Of a stretch of DNA of 64,000 nucleotides, positions 35,439 through 45,899 are shown piece after piece (within the stretch, counting starts at the first letter, position 1; the number at the start of each line of letters is the position of its first letter). Location of the stretch: the NCBI RefSeq assembly GCF_003049685.1, contig NZ_PYSY02000002.1, positions 868,001-932,000 of the forward strand, in the 5' to 3' direction. The notes under the pieces were generated by a model. That model did no database searches and was not told where the DNA came from. It was given only the letters and a program-made list of their open reading frames with translations. The translations under genes were made by a program, and so were the position numbers. This stretch comes from Brucella pituitosa. Its GTDB lineage: Bacteria > Pseudomonadota > Alphaproteobacteria > Rhizobiales > Rhizobiaceae.

Positions 35439-36266
35439 ATGACAGCTATCGCTTTGTTCGGAGCGGGCGGCAAGATGGGCTACCGTCTGGCCAAGAACCT
35501 CAAAGGTTCGCGCTTTGACGTACGCCACATCGAAGTCAGCGACGCAGGCAAGGCACGCCTGAAGAACGACCTCGGCATCGACACCATCGATGTTGATGCG
35601 GGTCTTGAAGGCGTGGAAGTCGTCATTCTGGCTGTGCCGGATACCATCATCGGTAAAGTTGCTTCATCCATCGTTGACAAGCTGAAGCCGGGCACCATGG
35701 TTGTTGCACTCGACGCAGCTGCACCATTTGCCGGCCATCTGCCAGAACGCGCAGATCTCACCTATTTCGTGACCCATCCTTGCCATCCGCCGATCTTCAA
35801 CGACGAAACGGACATGCAGGCAAAGAAGGATCACTTCGGCGGTCTGTTTGCAAAGCAACACATCGTTTCGGCTCTGATGCAGGGTCCGGAAGAAGCTTAT
35901 GCACTGGGCGAAGAAATCGCCAAGGTCATCTGGGCACCAGTGATGCGCTCGCATCGCGTAACCGTTGAGCAACTCGCAATTCTCGAGCCCGGTCTTTCGG
36001 AAACCGTTGCAGCTTCGCTTCTGGTTGTCATGAAGCAGGCCATGGATGAAACAGTTCGTCGCGGCGTTCCTGAAGAAGCAGCACGCGACTTCCTGCTCGG
36101 CCATATGAATGTTCTCGGCGCCGTCATCTTTGGCGAAGTCCAGGGCGTATTCTCCGATGCCTGCAACAAGGCGATCGAATTCGGCATTCCTGCGCTGATG
36201 CGCGACGACTGGAAGAACGTTTTCGAACCGGAAGAAATCGCAGAAAGCATCCGTCGCATTACGTGA
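35439..36266 (+). CDS. apnO: D-apionate oxidoisomerase
   Basis: This 275-residue NAD-dependent enzyme has an N-terminal Rossmann domain (IALFGAGGKMGYRLAKNL, then VVILAVPDTIIGKVASSI) and a phosphogluconate-dehydrogenase-like C-terminal domain (EEAARDFLLGHMNVLGAVIFGEV). ApnO oxidises and rearranges D-apionate to 3-oxo-isoapionate. THPCHPPIF in the middle may form part of the active site. It starts 66 bases after oiaK, behind the palindromic operator, and is followed by a terminator-like hairpin before the importer genes. Confidence 0.85.
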   Translation: MTAIALFGAGGKMGYRLAKNLKGSRFDVRHIEVSDAGKARLKNDLGIDTIDVDAGLEGVEVVILAVPDTIIGKVASSIVDKLKPGTMVVALDAAAPFAGHLPERADLTYFVTHPCHPPIFNDETDMQAKKDHFGGLFAKQHIVSALMQGPEEAYALGEEIAKVIWAPVMRSHRVTVEQLAILEPGLSETVAASLLVVMKQAMDETVRRGVPEEAARDFLLGHMNVLGAVIFGEVQGVFSDACNKAIEFGIPALMRDDWKNVFEPEEIAESIRRIT

Positions 36267-36274
36267 CGTTATCC

Positions 36275-37300
<1,026 letters not shown>

Positions 37301-37319
37301 CTCCCAAGGCTTGCGACAT

Positions 37320-37349
37320 CGGGAGCGCCGACAAATGTTAGCGCTCCCG
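37320..37349 (+). terminator. Stem-loop after the apiose binding-protein gene
   Basis: CGGGAGCGC (37320-37328) and GCGCTCCCG (37341-37349) form a perfect 9-bp stem with a 12-base loop. It is placed like other hairpins that protect binding-protein mRNA and reduce read-through. Confidence 0.6.
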
Positions 37350-37377
37350 AAATGCTCCTAATACCGAGGATAAATTC

Positions 37378-38022
37378 ATGTCAGTGCTGAAGTCAGCTTC
37401 CATTATCCTGCTGGCCTGCGGTGTCGCGCTTTCGGGCTGCAAAATCATCAAGACTCCGACAGCAGAAGAAGCCGCAGAAGCACGCGGCGATAATTTCAAT
37501 CCCGATCGTTCGGTTGCCGACATTTGGGACTCAAAAGTTAAGCCGTTTTTTACCGAGAAAACCGCAACGCTTGATGAAGTGATGCAGGCAGCAAACACAG
37601 ATGCGGATGCAGCCGGAGCGAAATACGGTCATCGCGAAAAGCAGGGCAATGCCCCCTGGACCTTTGCAGCCAGGCTTGAAGGCACAGTGGTCGCCGCTGA
37701 AACAAAGTCACGTGCCGCCTATGTCGATGTCGACAGCAATGGCGATGGCAAGGCCGATGCACGCGTGCAGATCGGGCCGACCGTTCGCGGCAGCGCAATC
37801 CGTGACAGCCTGTCCTTTGTGAATTTTAACGAGTTTCGCAATCAGATCGACTGGGCGCAATTTGGCAAGGCGTTCAACACCCGCGTCAACGATGACGTAT
37901 TGTCCAAGCTGCCACGCGAAGAACTCATTGGCATGAAGGTGAAGGCCGAAGGTGCTTTCCCGTTGCCATCGAAGGGCCAGCTTCCTCTTGTGACGCCTGT
38001 TTCCATCTCTCTGGAGAAGTAA
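37378..38022 (+). CDS. DUF2291-family lipoprotein of the apiose importer
   Basis: This 214-residue protein is a predicted lipoprotein: a hydrophobic leader ends in the lipobox LSGC (Cys at residue 20). The rest resembles the DUF2291 family: FTARLEGTVVA-like FAARLEGTVVAAETKSR, VDVDSNGDGKADARVQIGPTVRGSAIRDSL and a FNEFRNQIDWAQFGKAFN segment. Such genes travel with CUT2 sugar importers in rhizobia. Another copy precedes eryE in this window. Its role in transport is unknown; it may support or tether the receptor. Confidence 0.75.
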   Translation: MSVLKSASIILLACGVALSGCKIIKTPTAEEAAEARGDNFNPDRSVADIWDSKVKPFFTEKTATLDEVMQAANTDADAAGAKYGHREKQGNAPWTFAARLEGTVVAAETKSRAAYVDVDSNGDGKADARVQIGPTVRGSAIRDSLSFVNFNEFRNQIDWAQFGKAFNTRVNDDVLSKLPREELIGMKVKAEGAFPLPSKGQLPLVTPVSISLEK

Positions 38023-38025
38023 GCC

Positions 38026-39603
38026 ATGGAGACGGAATTAAACGAGAAAAACGATATCGTCCTCAAGCTTGAGGATGTTTCGAAGGTCTATTCAGGCATT
38101 GTCGCGGTCAAGCGCGCCAATCTTGAATTGCGCCGTGGTTCGGTCAATGTGCTTGTCGGCGAAAACGGTGCGGGTAAATCCACGCTGATGAAAATCATCG
38201 CAGGCGTTGAGCGTCCGACCATGGGGAAGATTATTCTCGATGGCGAGGAAGTGTCATTCGACAGCCCTGCCGACGCGCAGAAGCGCGGCATTGCGATGAT
38301 CTTTCAGGAACTGAACCTGTTTTCAAACATGACGGTGGCCGAGAATATCTTTGCCACACGCGAGATCACACGCGGTTTGCGTGGCATTGATCACAAGGCG
38401 CAGGTCGTCAAGGCCAATGAATATCTCGACCGCCTTGACGCAGGCATCAGTGCAACTACGCTCGTCGCCGATCTGCCAATCGGTCAGCAGCAGCTTGTCG
38501 AAATCGCCAAGGCTATTTCGCTCGATGCACGCATCGTCATCATGGATGAACCGACATCGGCCCTTTCTGCAGCCGAAGTCGATATTCTGTTCAAGGTGAT
38601 TGCCGAGTTGAAAAGCCAGGGCGTTGCAATCGTCTATATTTCGCATCGTCTTGAAGAACTGATGCGGATTGGCGATTACATCACGGTTCTGCGCGACGGA
38701 AAAATCACCGGCCAGGAAGAGATCAAAAATATCGATACGCAATGGATTGTGCGTTCGATGATCGGCTCCGATGCCAAGGACTTCGCCAAGCCTGTGACCC
38801 ACAAGATCGGTGCAGAACGGTTTCGCGCTGAAAACATCACCCTGCCGCGTGCGACTGGCGGGCTTGCAGTTGATGACGTCTCCCTGACCGTGCGCGCAGG
38901 CGAAGTTCTGGGCATTTACGGCCTTATGGGCGCGGGACGTTCCGAGTTTTTCGAGTGTGTGATGGGCCAGCATGGACACTCCACCGGCCATATCTATATC
39001 GATGGCAGGCAAGTGAAGGAACGCGATACGACCCGTCGCATCCGGCGCGGCCTTGCCCTCATACCGGAAGATCGTCAGCGCGAAGGTCTGGTACAGATTT
39101 TGTCGATTGCCAGCAATTTGACACTTGCAAGTCTTGATCGTTTGGCTCGCTTCTTCCACATCACGCCCAAGCGTGAAAAGCAGGCCATTCAACAGGCAAT
39201 CAAAGACCTTTCAATCAAGGCACCAAACCCGGATTTCGAAGTCACTTCAATGTCGGGTGGCAACCAGCAGAAGGTTGTCATCGGCAAGGCGCTGATGACC
39301 AATCCGAAAGTTCTTCTGATGGACGAGCCATCGCGCGGCATCGATGTGGGTGCGAAGGCCGATGTCTTCCGCACCATGCGCAGGCTTGCTGCCGAAGGTC
39401 TCTCCATTCTTTTTTCAACCTCTGATCTGGAAGAAGTCATGGCGCTCTCCGATCGCATCGCAGTGCTCAGCAATGGGAAGCTGATTGCCATATTCGACCG
39501 CGACAAAGCGACGGAAGCCGACATTGTTGCCACATCGGCCAAGGGCCACGGGCACACACATGACAACGACCACAACAAACAAACAAGGGAACTCGCGTCA
39601 TGA
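38026..39603 (+). CDS. ABC transporter ATPase (double domain), probable apiose import
   Basis: This RbsA-type ATPase of 525 residues has both domains. Domain 1 has Walker A GENGAGKST, signature region LPIGQQQLVEIAKA and Walker B IVIMDEPTSAL. Domain 2 has the usual degenerate Walker A GLMGAGRSEFF, signature MSGGNQQKVVIGKA and Walker B LLMDEPSRGIDVG. The C-terminus is His-rich (GHGHTHDNDHN). It starts 4 bases after the DUF2291 gene and overlaps the permease gene by 4 bases. It powers the importer with the adjacent permease. Confidence 0.88.
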   Translation: METELNEKNDIVLKLEDVSKVYSGIVAVKRANLELRRGSVNVLVGENGAGKSTLMKIIAGVERPTMGKIILDGEEVSFDSPADAQKRGIAMIFQELNLFSNMTVAENIFATREITRGLRGIDHKAQVVKANEYLDRLDAGISATTLVADLPIGQQQLVEIAKAISLDARIVIMDEPTSALSAAEVDILFKVIAELKSQGVAIVYISHRLEELMRIGDYITVLRDGKITGQEEIKNIDTQWIVRSMIGSDAKDFAKPVTHKIGAERFRAENITLPRATGGLAVDDVSLTVRAGEVLGIYGLMGAGRSEFFECVMGQHGHSTGHIYIDGRQVKERDTTRRIRRGLALIPEDRQREGLVQILSIASNLTLASLDRLARFFHITPKREKQAIQQAIKDLSIKAPNPDFEVTSMSGGNQQKVVIGKALMTNPKVLLMDEPSRGIDVGAKADVFRTMRRLAAEGLSILFSTSDLEEVMALSDRIAVLSNGKLIAIFDRDKATEADIVATSAKGHGHTHDNDHNKQTRELAS

Positions 39604-40667
39604 CAGCCAACACGACGACGGCCGCCACTGACTCAACCTTTAACAGCGGCTCGGCCCTGCTGACACTGATGAAACTGAGAACCTTCATCGCGCTTTTTGC
39701 GGTGTTCATCTTCTTCTCGTTCGCAGCACCGAACTTCCTTTCAGCCGCCAACCTGATCCTGATGTCAAAGCACGTTGCGCTTAACGCATTTCTTGCAATG
39801 GGCATGACCTTCGTCATCATCACAGGCGGCATCGACCTTTCGGTCGGCTCCATTGTCGGGCTTTGCGGCATGGTTGCCGGTGGTCTTCTGATCTACGGTA
39901 TCGATCTAGGCATCGGCTATACGATCTATTTCAACATCATCGAAATCTCGCTGATAACGCTGGCTGTTGGTGTCGCCGTCGGCTTCATAAACGGGCTATT
40001 GATAACCAAACTGAATGTTGCGCCCTTCATTGCGACACTCGGCACGCTTTATGTAGCGCGCGGCCTGGCACTTCTGTCCTCGGACGGTCAGACCTTCCCG
40101 AACCTCGTGGGCCGCGAAGACTTGGGCACAACCGGCTTCGCATTCCTGGGATCGGGCAGCATTCTCGGTCTTCCGGTATCGATCTGGATTCTGATCGTCG
40201 TCGCATTGGCCGCAGCCTATATCGCGCGATACACGCCGCTTGGGCGGCAGATTTTCGCCGTCGGCGGCAACGAACGTGCGGCGCGCATGTCGGGTATCCG
40301 CGTCGACCGCGTAAAGATGTTCGTTTACATGTTTTCGGGCTTCTGTGCTGCGATCGCCGGGCTTATCATCTCGTCCGAACTGATGTCGTCGCATCCGGCA
40401 ACGGGTAACTCGTTCGAGCTGAACGCCATTGCAGCGGCCGTTCTCGGCGGCACTTCAATGTCGGGCGGGCGCGGCACCATTGGCGGCACAATCATCGGTG
40501 CATTCGTCATCGGTATTCTCTCCGACGGTCTGGTCATGATGGGCGTATCGTCCTTCTGGCAGATGGTCATCAAGGGCCTTGTCATCATCATTGCCGTGGT
40601 GGTTGATCAGGCACAGCGCCGCCTCCAGCAGCGCGTTACACTCATGCAAATGGCAAAAGCGGGTTAA
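39600..40667 (+). CDS. ABC transporter permease, probable apiose import
   Basis: This RbsC-like permease has 355 residues and about 9 hydrophobic segments. Motifs are FVIITGGIDLSVGSIVGLCGM, NVAPFIATLGTLYVARGLALL, GGNERAARMSGIRVDRVK and AVLGGTSMSGGRGTIGGT. It starts inside the end of the ATPase gene (ATGA), and apsD follows after 2 bases, so the operon continues unbroken. A single permease presumably forms a homodimer. Confidence 0.88.
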   Translation: MTANTTTAATDSTFNSGSALLTLMKLRTFIALFAVFIFFSFAAPNFLSAANLILMSKHVALNAFLAMGMTFVIITGGIDLSVGSIVGLCGMVAGGLLIYGIDLGIGYTIYFNIIEISLITLAVGVAVGFINGLLITKLNVAPFIATLGTLYVARGLALLSSDGQTFPNLVGREDLGTTGFAFLGSGSILGLPVSIWILIVVALAAAYIARYTPLGRQIFAVGGNERAARMSGIRVDRVKMFVYMFSGFCAAIAGLIISSELMSSHPATGNSFELNAIAAAVLGGTSMSGGRGTIGGTIIGAFVIGILSDGLVMMGVSSFWQMVIKGLVIIIAVVVDQAQRRLQQRVTLMQMAKAG

Positions 40668-40669
40668 AA

Positions 40670-41704
40670 ATGGCAGAATTGAATGGCGCTCTCATCGGTT
40701 GTGGTTTCTTCGCAATCAATCAGATGCATGCATGGAATGATGTTTCAGGTGCCGAGATTGTGGCGATCTGCGACCGCGACCCTGAGCGGCTGAAGATTGT
40801 CGGCGATCAGTTCGGCATCGAACGCCGCTACACAGATGCAAATGCGCTATTCGCCAATGGCGGCATCGACTTTGTCGATATCGCCACCACAGTTTCAAGC
40901 CATCGTGCTCTGGTGGAACTTGCTGCCGCCCACAAGGTGCCAGCAATCTGCCAGAAGCCCTTTGCCAAGACGCTTGATGATGCAAAGGCCATGGTGAAGG
41001 TCTGCGATGAAGCAGGCATCCCGCTCATGGTGCATGAAAACTTCCGCTGGCAGACGCCTATTCAGGCCGTGCGTAAAGCGCTCGATAGCGGCGTCATCGG
41101 CACACCATTCTGGGGACGTTTCTCCTTCCGCTCGGGCTTTGACGTTTTTTCCGGCCAGCCTTATCTTGCAGAAGGCGAGCGCTTCATCATCGAAGATTTA
41201 GGCATTCATACGCTTGATATTGCGCGCTTCATTCTGGGCGATGTGACCAGCCTTGTTGCTCGCACAAAGCGCGTCAACCCGAAGATCAAAGGTGAAGATG
41301 TAGCGACCATTCTCATGGACCATGAAAATGGTGCTGCTTCTATTGTTGACGTAAGCTATGCCACCAAGCTCGAAACCGATCCTTTCCCGGAAACACTCGT
41401 TGAAATTGATGGCACCGAAGGCTCTATCCGTCTTTATCAGGGTTATCGCCTTGAAGTGATTACGCCGAACGGCACGACGGTTTCCGATGTTTCGCCAAAA
41501 CTGCTCTCATGGGCCTCACGTCCATGGCACAATATTCAGGAAAGCGTCTTTGCCATTCAGCAGCATTGGGTGGACAAGCTGGAAACTCGCGAAGAAACCT
41601 CGACATCAGGTGCGGATAATCTCAAGACTTTCGCGCTTGTCGAAGCCGCCTATGACAGTGCCGGAAGCGGCAAACGCATCGACATTACGGCGCTGCTCAA
41701 ATGA
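40670..41704 (+). CDS. apsD: D-apiose dehydrogenase
   Basis: This Gfo/Idh-family dehydrogenase has 344 residues. It shows the Rossmann motif ALIGCGFFAINQ, the catalytic lysine in CQKPFAKTLDDA and NFRWQTPIQAVRKAL; the second domain holds EDLGIHTLDIARFILGD with the conserved His. ApsD oxidises D-apiose with NAD to D-apionolactone, the first step of the pathway. It overlaps apnL by 4 bases. The name rests on the complete set of pathway genes around it more than on residues unique to ApsD. Confidence 0.85.
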   Translation: MAELNGALIGCGFFAINQMHAWNDVSGAEIVAICDRDPERLKIVGDQFGIERRYTDANALFANGGIDFVDIATTVSSHRALVELAAAHKVPAICQKPFAKTLDDAKAMVKVCDEAGIPLMVHENFRWQTPIQAVRKALDSGVIGTPFWGRFSFRSGFDVFSGQPYLAEGERFIIEDLGIHTLDIARFILGDVTSLVARTKRVNPKIKGEDVATILMDHENGAASIVDVSYATKLETDPFPETLVEIDGTEGSIRLYQGYRLEVITPNGTTVSDVSPKLLSWASRPWHNIQESVFAIQQHWVDKLETREETSTSGADNLKTFALVEAAYDSAGSGKRIDITALLK

Positions 41705-43515
41705 GCAGCGTCGATCCCTTCCTGCTCTATGGAACGCGTGAAGCCGAAGCTCGACCGACGCATCTAAAAGCGGGCTTGCTTGGCCTGGATTTAAGCGATG
41801 GCAATCTACGAACCATCAAATACGATGGCGTCGAGGTTCTGCGCGCTGTTTCCTATCTGGTGCGGGATCGCGACTGGGGAACCTATAACCCGGAAATCCA
41901 TAATCTGAATGTCGAGCAAAACGACAGCGGCTTTATCGTCACCTATCAGGCACGTTGCGAAGGCCCGGATGTGACCCAACTCATCATTGATGTTCGCATT
42001 CAGGCAGAGATTGGCGGCACGCTCACTTTCGATGCCGTAGCGAATACAACGACAGGCTTTGAAACCAACCGTTGCGGCTTTTGCATCCTGCATCCAATCG
42101 TCGGCGTTGCAGGCGCACCTGTGAGCGTCGAGCATGTAGACGGTACACTCAAGAACACCCGCCTGCCCGATCTGATCGAACCGTGGCAGCCTTTCAAGGA
42201 CATGCGCGCGATCACTCATGAGGCCATGCCCGGCGTTACGGCCGAATGTCGCATGGAAGGCGATACGTTTGAGATGGAAGATCAGCGCAACTGGTCCGAT
42301 GCATCTTACAAGACCTATGTACGTCCGCTGGCTTTGCCATGGCCTTACCAGATCGAAGCCAAAAAACCCCAGCATCAGCGCATCGTGCTTAATATTCACG
42401 ACACGCGCAAAGCAGCATCACAAGCGGGCACGATTGCGGAGCCAGTGAGCATCTCGCTTGGTGATGTAAGCGGCAGAATGCCGAGTATCGGCATTATCAT
42501 CACACCGGAAGAAGCCAAAGCAAGCCTTGCTGCAATTGATCTGTTGCAGGAAATTGGCCCGCAGGATTTGTTGTTTCATTACGATCCGCTGGCAGGGCAC
42601 AAAGGTTCAGCCTTTGCCGATTTTGCAGCCTTGGCTGCGAAGCATAGTGGGCGCGTTTCGCTCGAAATTGCATTGCCTTGCGAGAAGCCGCTCATTGATG
42701 AGACGAAGACCATCGCTTCTGACATGAAGGCGGCTGGTTTTACCCCGGATTCAATCATTGTTTCACCGGCTATAGACCGGCAGTCAACACCGCCCGGCAG
42801 CGAATGGCCACCCTGCCCCCCGCTCGAAGATGTCTATGCGGCAGCAAGAGCAGCCTTCCCGAATGCGCGGCTTGGCGGCGGAATGCTGAGCTATTTCACC
42901 GAACTTAATCGCAAGCGCGTTCCGGGCGAGCTTATTGATTTCGTCACCCATTGCACCAATCCAATTGTTCATGCCGCTGATGATCTGAGCGTTATGCAAA
43001 CACTGGAGGCGCTGCCTTTCATTACCCGTTCGGTGCGGGCTATCTACGGCGACAAGCCCTATCGCATCGGGCCGTCGACCATCCCCATGCGCCAGAACCC
43101 TTATGGCAGCAGGACGATGGAAAACCCGAATGGCAAGCGGATTGCGATGGCCAATCGCGATCCGCGCCATAATGGGAAGTTCGCGGAAAGCTTCGCATTG
43201 GCCTATGCCATATCGGTGCTGAATGCTGGTCTCGACAGCCTTACGCTTTCAGCCCTCACCGGACCTTTCGGACTCATTGCGGGCGATAATGAACCGGTCG
43301 CTATCGGTAACAAGCGTCCTTTGTTCAATGCTGTAAAAGTGCTTGCACAGCTTGCCGGGAAAAACTTCAGGCTGTGTCAGTCTTCACGTCCATCGGACGT
43401 TTTAGCAATGGCTGTCGAAGAAAAGGTCTGGCTCGTCAATATTACACCACATGAACAGGATGTGGTCATTGCAAGTGGCAAGACAATAACTTTGCCACCT
43501 TATGCGTTCAGTTGA
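41701..43515 (+). CDS. apnL: D-apionate lactonase
   Basis: This 604-residue enzyme opens D-apionolactone to D-apionate. It looks two-domained: an N-terminal beta-rich part (residues to about 240, with RDRDWGTYNPEIHNL and FETNRCGFCILHPI) and a C-terminal TIM-like part with LLFHYDPLAGHKGSAF, NARLGGGMLSYFTELNRKR and IVHAADDLSVMQTLEAL. Length and gene context match the ApnL family, which is not related to the usual lactonases. It is the last gene of the apiose operon, ends before a bidirectional terminator and is coupled to apsD by ATGA. Confidence 0.83.
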   Translation: MSSVDPFLLYGTREAEARPTHLKAGLLGLDLSDGNLRTIKYDGVEVLRAVSYLVRDRDWGTYNPEIHNLNVEQNDSGFIVTYQARCEGPDVTQLIIDVRIQAEIGGTLTFDAVANTTTGFETNRCGFCILHPIVGVAGAPVSVEHVDGTLKNTRLPDLIEPWQPFKDMRAITHEAMPGVTAECRMEGDTFEMEDQRNWSDASYKTYVRPLALPWPYQIEAKKPQHQRIVLNIHDTRKAASQAGTIAEPVSISLGDVSGRMPSIGIIITPEEAKASLAAIDLLQEIGPQDLLFHYDPLAGHKGSAFADFAALAAKHSGRVSLEIALPCEKPLIDETKTIASDMKAAGFTPDSIIVSPAIDRQSTPPGSEWPPCPPLEDVYAAARAAFPNARLGGGMLSYFTELNRKRVPGELIDFVTHCTNPIVHAADDLSVMQTLEALPFITRSVRAIYGDKPYRIGPSTIPMRQNPYGSRTMENPNGKRIAMANRDPRHNGKFAESFALAYAISVLNAGLDSLTLSALTGPFGLIAGDNEPVAIGNKRPLFNAVKVLAQLAGKNFRLCQSSRPSDVLAMAVEEKVWLVNITPHEQDVVIASGKTITLPPYAFS

Positions 43516-43524
43516 GCATGAGCT

Positions 43525-43551
43525 AAAAAACGGGCCAATGGCCCGTTTTTT
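43525..43551. terminator. Bidirectional terminator between apnL and cupin gene
   Basis: AAAAAACGGGCC and GGCCCGTTTTTT flank a short AAT centre, giving a GC-rich stem with A tract on one side and T tract on the other. It serves both convergent genes. Confidence 0.85.
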
Positions 43552-43554
43552 CAT

Positions 43555-43953
43555 TTAGACACTCGGATATTGAGCGTCCGTCACATGCTCCATCCAGTCG
43601 ACGACTTTACCGTCGAGCTGCTCCTGAATGGCAATATGAGTCATCGCATTTTTGGGTGACGCACCATGCCAATGCTTTTCATTTGGCTCAAACCAGACGA
43701 CATCGCCGGGGCGGATTTCTTCAATCGGGCCACCTTCGCGCTGAACAAGGCCAAGTCCAAAGGTCACAATCAGTGTCTGACCAAGCGGATGTGTATGCCA
43801 TGCAGTACGAGCACCCGGCTCAAATGTCACTGTTGCAGCTGCAGCACGCCGCGCATCATTGGGCGAAAACAAAGGATCGATGCGAACCTTGCCCGTGAAC
43901 CAGTCTGCCGGGCCAACACCGGATGGCACAGATCCATTTCTTTTGATTTCCAT
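43555..43953 (-). CDS. Cupin-domain protein
   Basis: This single-domain cupin has 132 residues. Motif 1 is [21 protein letters not shown] with the His-x-His metal pair, and motif 2 is [18 protein letters not shown]. It resembles QdoI-like small cupins often called quercetin dioxygenase-like, whose reactions are mostly unknown. ATG 43953 has CAGGAG upstream. It is convergent with apnL and stands alone on its strand, with a mosaic repeat upstream. No pathway link is evident beyond location. Confidence 0.8.
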   Translation of the reverse strand: MEIKRNGSVPSGVGPADWFTGKVRIDPLFSPNDARRAAAATVTFEPGARTAWHTHPLGQTLIVTFGLGLVQREGGPIEEIRPGDVVWFEPNEKHWHGASPKNAMTHIAIQEQLDGKVVDWMEHVTDAQYPSV

Positions 43954-44020
43954 AGCGTTCTCCTGTCCGAACATAAGATAGCGCCATGACATGGCAAAGA
44001 AATAGCAAAACGCCGATCTA

Positions 44021-44083
44021 GAGCGCATCCCGAAAAGTGTGAAACGGTTTTCGGACAAAGATGCGCGTTAAAACAAATGATTA
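44021..44083. repeat. RIME-like mosaic repeat
   Basis: GAGCGCATCCCGAAAAGTGT, then GAAACGGTTTTCGGACAAAGATGCGCG and AAAACAAATGATTA. It is the clearest copy of the family on the plus strand and fills most of the 198-base gap between the cupin and GlpD-like genes. Confidence 0.8.
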
Positions 44084-44116
44084 GAGCGCTAATCTGGTTC
44101 AATCAGATCAGCGCTC
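44084..44116. terminator. Hairpin attached to mosaic repeat
   Basis: GAGCGCT-A-ATCTG pairs with CAGAT-C-AGCGCTC around a 7-base loop, lying 36 bases after the GlpD-like gene on the minus strand. Likely its terminator or a second module of the mosaic element. Confidence 0.5.
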
Positions 44117-44151
44117 CAATCACCGGCGTTTATCAATTTGATTTGAATGCG

Positions 44152-45879
44152 TTAGCGCCGTTTCGCTGGAGTATTTCCGAGCTTCATGCCGTGGCGCTTG
44201 CCAAGTTCGGCAATTACCAATTCCAGCTCCTGCGCCTTCCGAGCAGCATCCCAGCCAAACTCCACTGCAAGAATATCGGCAATTGCCACAAGATTGGCAC
44301 TCGACAGCGCGCCGTCAATCGCCAGCGTCGTGCGCCGCAGAACCACGTCGGAGAGATGCACGACAAGCTCATTGCGCGCAATCCACGCAATTTCCGCTCG
44401 ACTGACGCTGTCCGTATCGGGCAGAAGTGTAGTACCAACCTTTGCCTCATCCTGAATGATCGGCAAGGCCGTCGTGCCATAACGCTGCAAAAGTGTCTCG
44501 ACTCGTTCAGCACCAAGCCCGGTTTCTTTGGCGTGTTTCGCCACCCAAGCGGCGCGTGCGCGGTCATCGGCCGGGTAGTCCTTGCCGCCACCGATGGTCA
44601 AAGTGCGCGTTGATTTGAGACGCTCGCGGCCAAACCGCTTGAGCACCGTATCTGCCACTTCTTCCGCAAAGCCACGGAACGTGGTCCACTTGCCGCCAAC
44701 CAGCGAAATGATCGGGAACGGACGGCCTGTATCCGGCTCAATAACCGGTGCGGAATGATCGCGGCTGATCAGCCCCGGTTCCGACGCATTGGACGCAGGC
44801 AGCGGACGAATGCCGCTATAGGTGTAAACGATCTGGCTGCGATCGAACTTCAGCTTCGGCAGCAGCGAACGCAGGCTTTCAATGAAATAATCGATTTCCT
44901 TGTCTTCCGCGAAAACCTCATCCGGATTGTTTGCCGGAATATCCGTCGAACCGACCAGCGCCAGACCATGATAATCATAGACAAGACAGATACGACCATC
45001 ATCCGCCTCGAAATAAATCATCCGGCCCTTCAGGCTCTTCACCAGCTCGGGATGATCAATGAGGATATGCGACCCCTTGGTGCCGCCGATCATCTTGGTT
45101 TCTTTACCAAGCGCCGCATTGACATGATCGATCCACGGACCAGCCGCATTGATAACGATCTTCGGCTTAACCGAGAAAGTCGCGCCATCCGGCCCTTCAA
45201 AGCTTACTGCGCCGTCGTTGGCTGCAACAATTGCCGTGAAATTGGCTGCTGCACTTTTCGGGTTAGCCTTCAGGCCATCACTGATAAGCTCATAAACCAG
45301 ACGTTCTGGCTTACTCACCCATGCATCATAATAAATGCCACCACCAACGATAGACGGTGTCATATAAGGCATTTCCTTCAAGGCACTCTTCTTGAAGAGA
45401 AAATTATGCTTTGGCATCACGCGTTCACGCGCACCAAAATAATCGTAAAGCCCGAGGCCGATTTTGATCAGCACGGCACCACGGCTGCGTGGTGCGGTCG
45501 TTGAGCCGAACAGGGTACGAAGCGCTGCGGGAATACCCTTGGTCCACGAGAAAACCGGGATGAAGGTCGGTAGCGGCTGGACATTATGCGGCGCGTTTTT
45601 CAGCAGGATATTGCGCTCGACCGTCGATTGCGCCACGAGGCCAAATTCACCGGTTTCGAGATATTTGAGACCGCCGTGAATAAGGCGCGACGGGGCCGCA
45701 CTCGTGCCGGAGCCAAAATCGCCTTTATCGACGATGAAACAGCTCACGCCCTGCTCACTCAGATCACGATAAAGGCCCGCGCCGTTGATGCCCGCCCCCA
45801 GAATGAGCACGTCAACACCATCAGTTTCGAGCTGGCTGATGCGGTTCTTCATATGGGCACTGTTTACGAAATCGTTCAT
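44152..45879 (-). CDS. GlpD-like FAD-dependent polyol-phosphate dehydrogenase
   Basis: This 575-residue flavoprotein of the glycerol-3-phosphate dehydrogenase family has the dinucleotide motif VLILGAGINGAGLYRDLSEQG near the N-terminus, then DFGSGTSAAPSRLIHGGLKYLETGEF and ALVGSTDIPANNPDE, with a C-terminal DAO-C domain (from about residue 400). It should oxidise a polyol phosphate at the membrane, passing electrons to quinone. The gene follows an FGGY kinase, as eryB follows eryA. ATG 45879 is chosen; a TTG at 45903 would overlap the kinase stop by 4 bases. It could be true GlpD, but the kinase is not glycerol-kinase-like, so a different polyol is likely. Confidence 0.8.
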   Translation of the reverse strand: MNDFVNSAHMKNRISQLETDGVDVLILGAGINGAGLYRDLSEQGVSCFIVDKGDFGSGTSAAPSRLIHGGLKYLETGEFGLVAQSTVERNILLKNAPHNVQPLPTFIPVFSWTKGIPAALRTLFGSTTAPRSRGAVLIKIGLGLYDYFGARERVMPKHNFLFKKSALKEMPYMTPSIVGGGIYYDAWVSKPERLVYELISDGLKANPKSAAANFTAIVAANDGAVSFEGPDGATFSVKPKIVINAAGPWIDHVNAALGKETKMIGGTKGSHILIDHPELVKSLKGRMIYFEADDGRICLVYDYHGLALVGSTDIPANNPDEVFAEDKEIDYFIESLRSLLPKLKFDRSQIVYTYSGIRPLPASNASEPGLISRDHSAPVIEPDTGRPFPIISLVGGKWTTFRGFAEEVADTVLKRFGRERLKSTRTLTIGGGKDYPADDRARAAWVAKHAKETGLGAERVETLLQRYGTTALPIIQDEAKVGTTLLPDTDSVSRAEIAWIARNELVVHLSDVVLRRTTLAIDGALSSANLVAIADILAVEFGWDAARKAQELELVIAELGKRHGMKLGNTPAKRR

Positions 45880-45899
45880 TTCACTGTCTTCGCTGTATT

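Noticed and set aside
38323-39192. 289-codon minus-strand frame inside the apiose ATPase gene
   Set aside because: It is a shadow of the ATPase reading frame, which has all Walker and signature motifs.
43525-44116. Insertion sequence or MITE
   Set aside because: The repeats here lack target-site duplications that I can see and contain no transposase; they match the mosaic repeat pattern instead.
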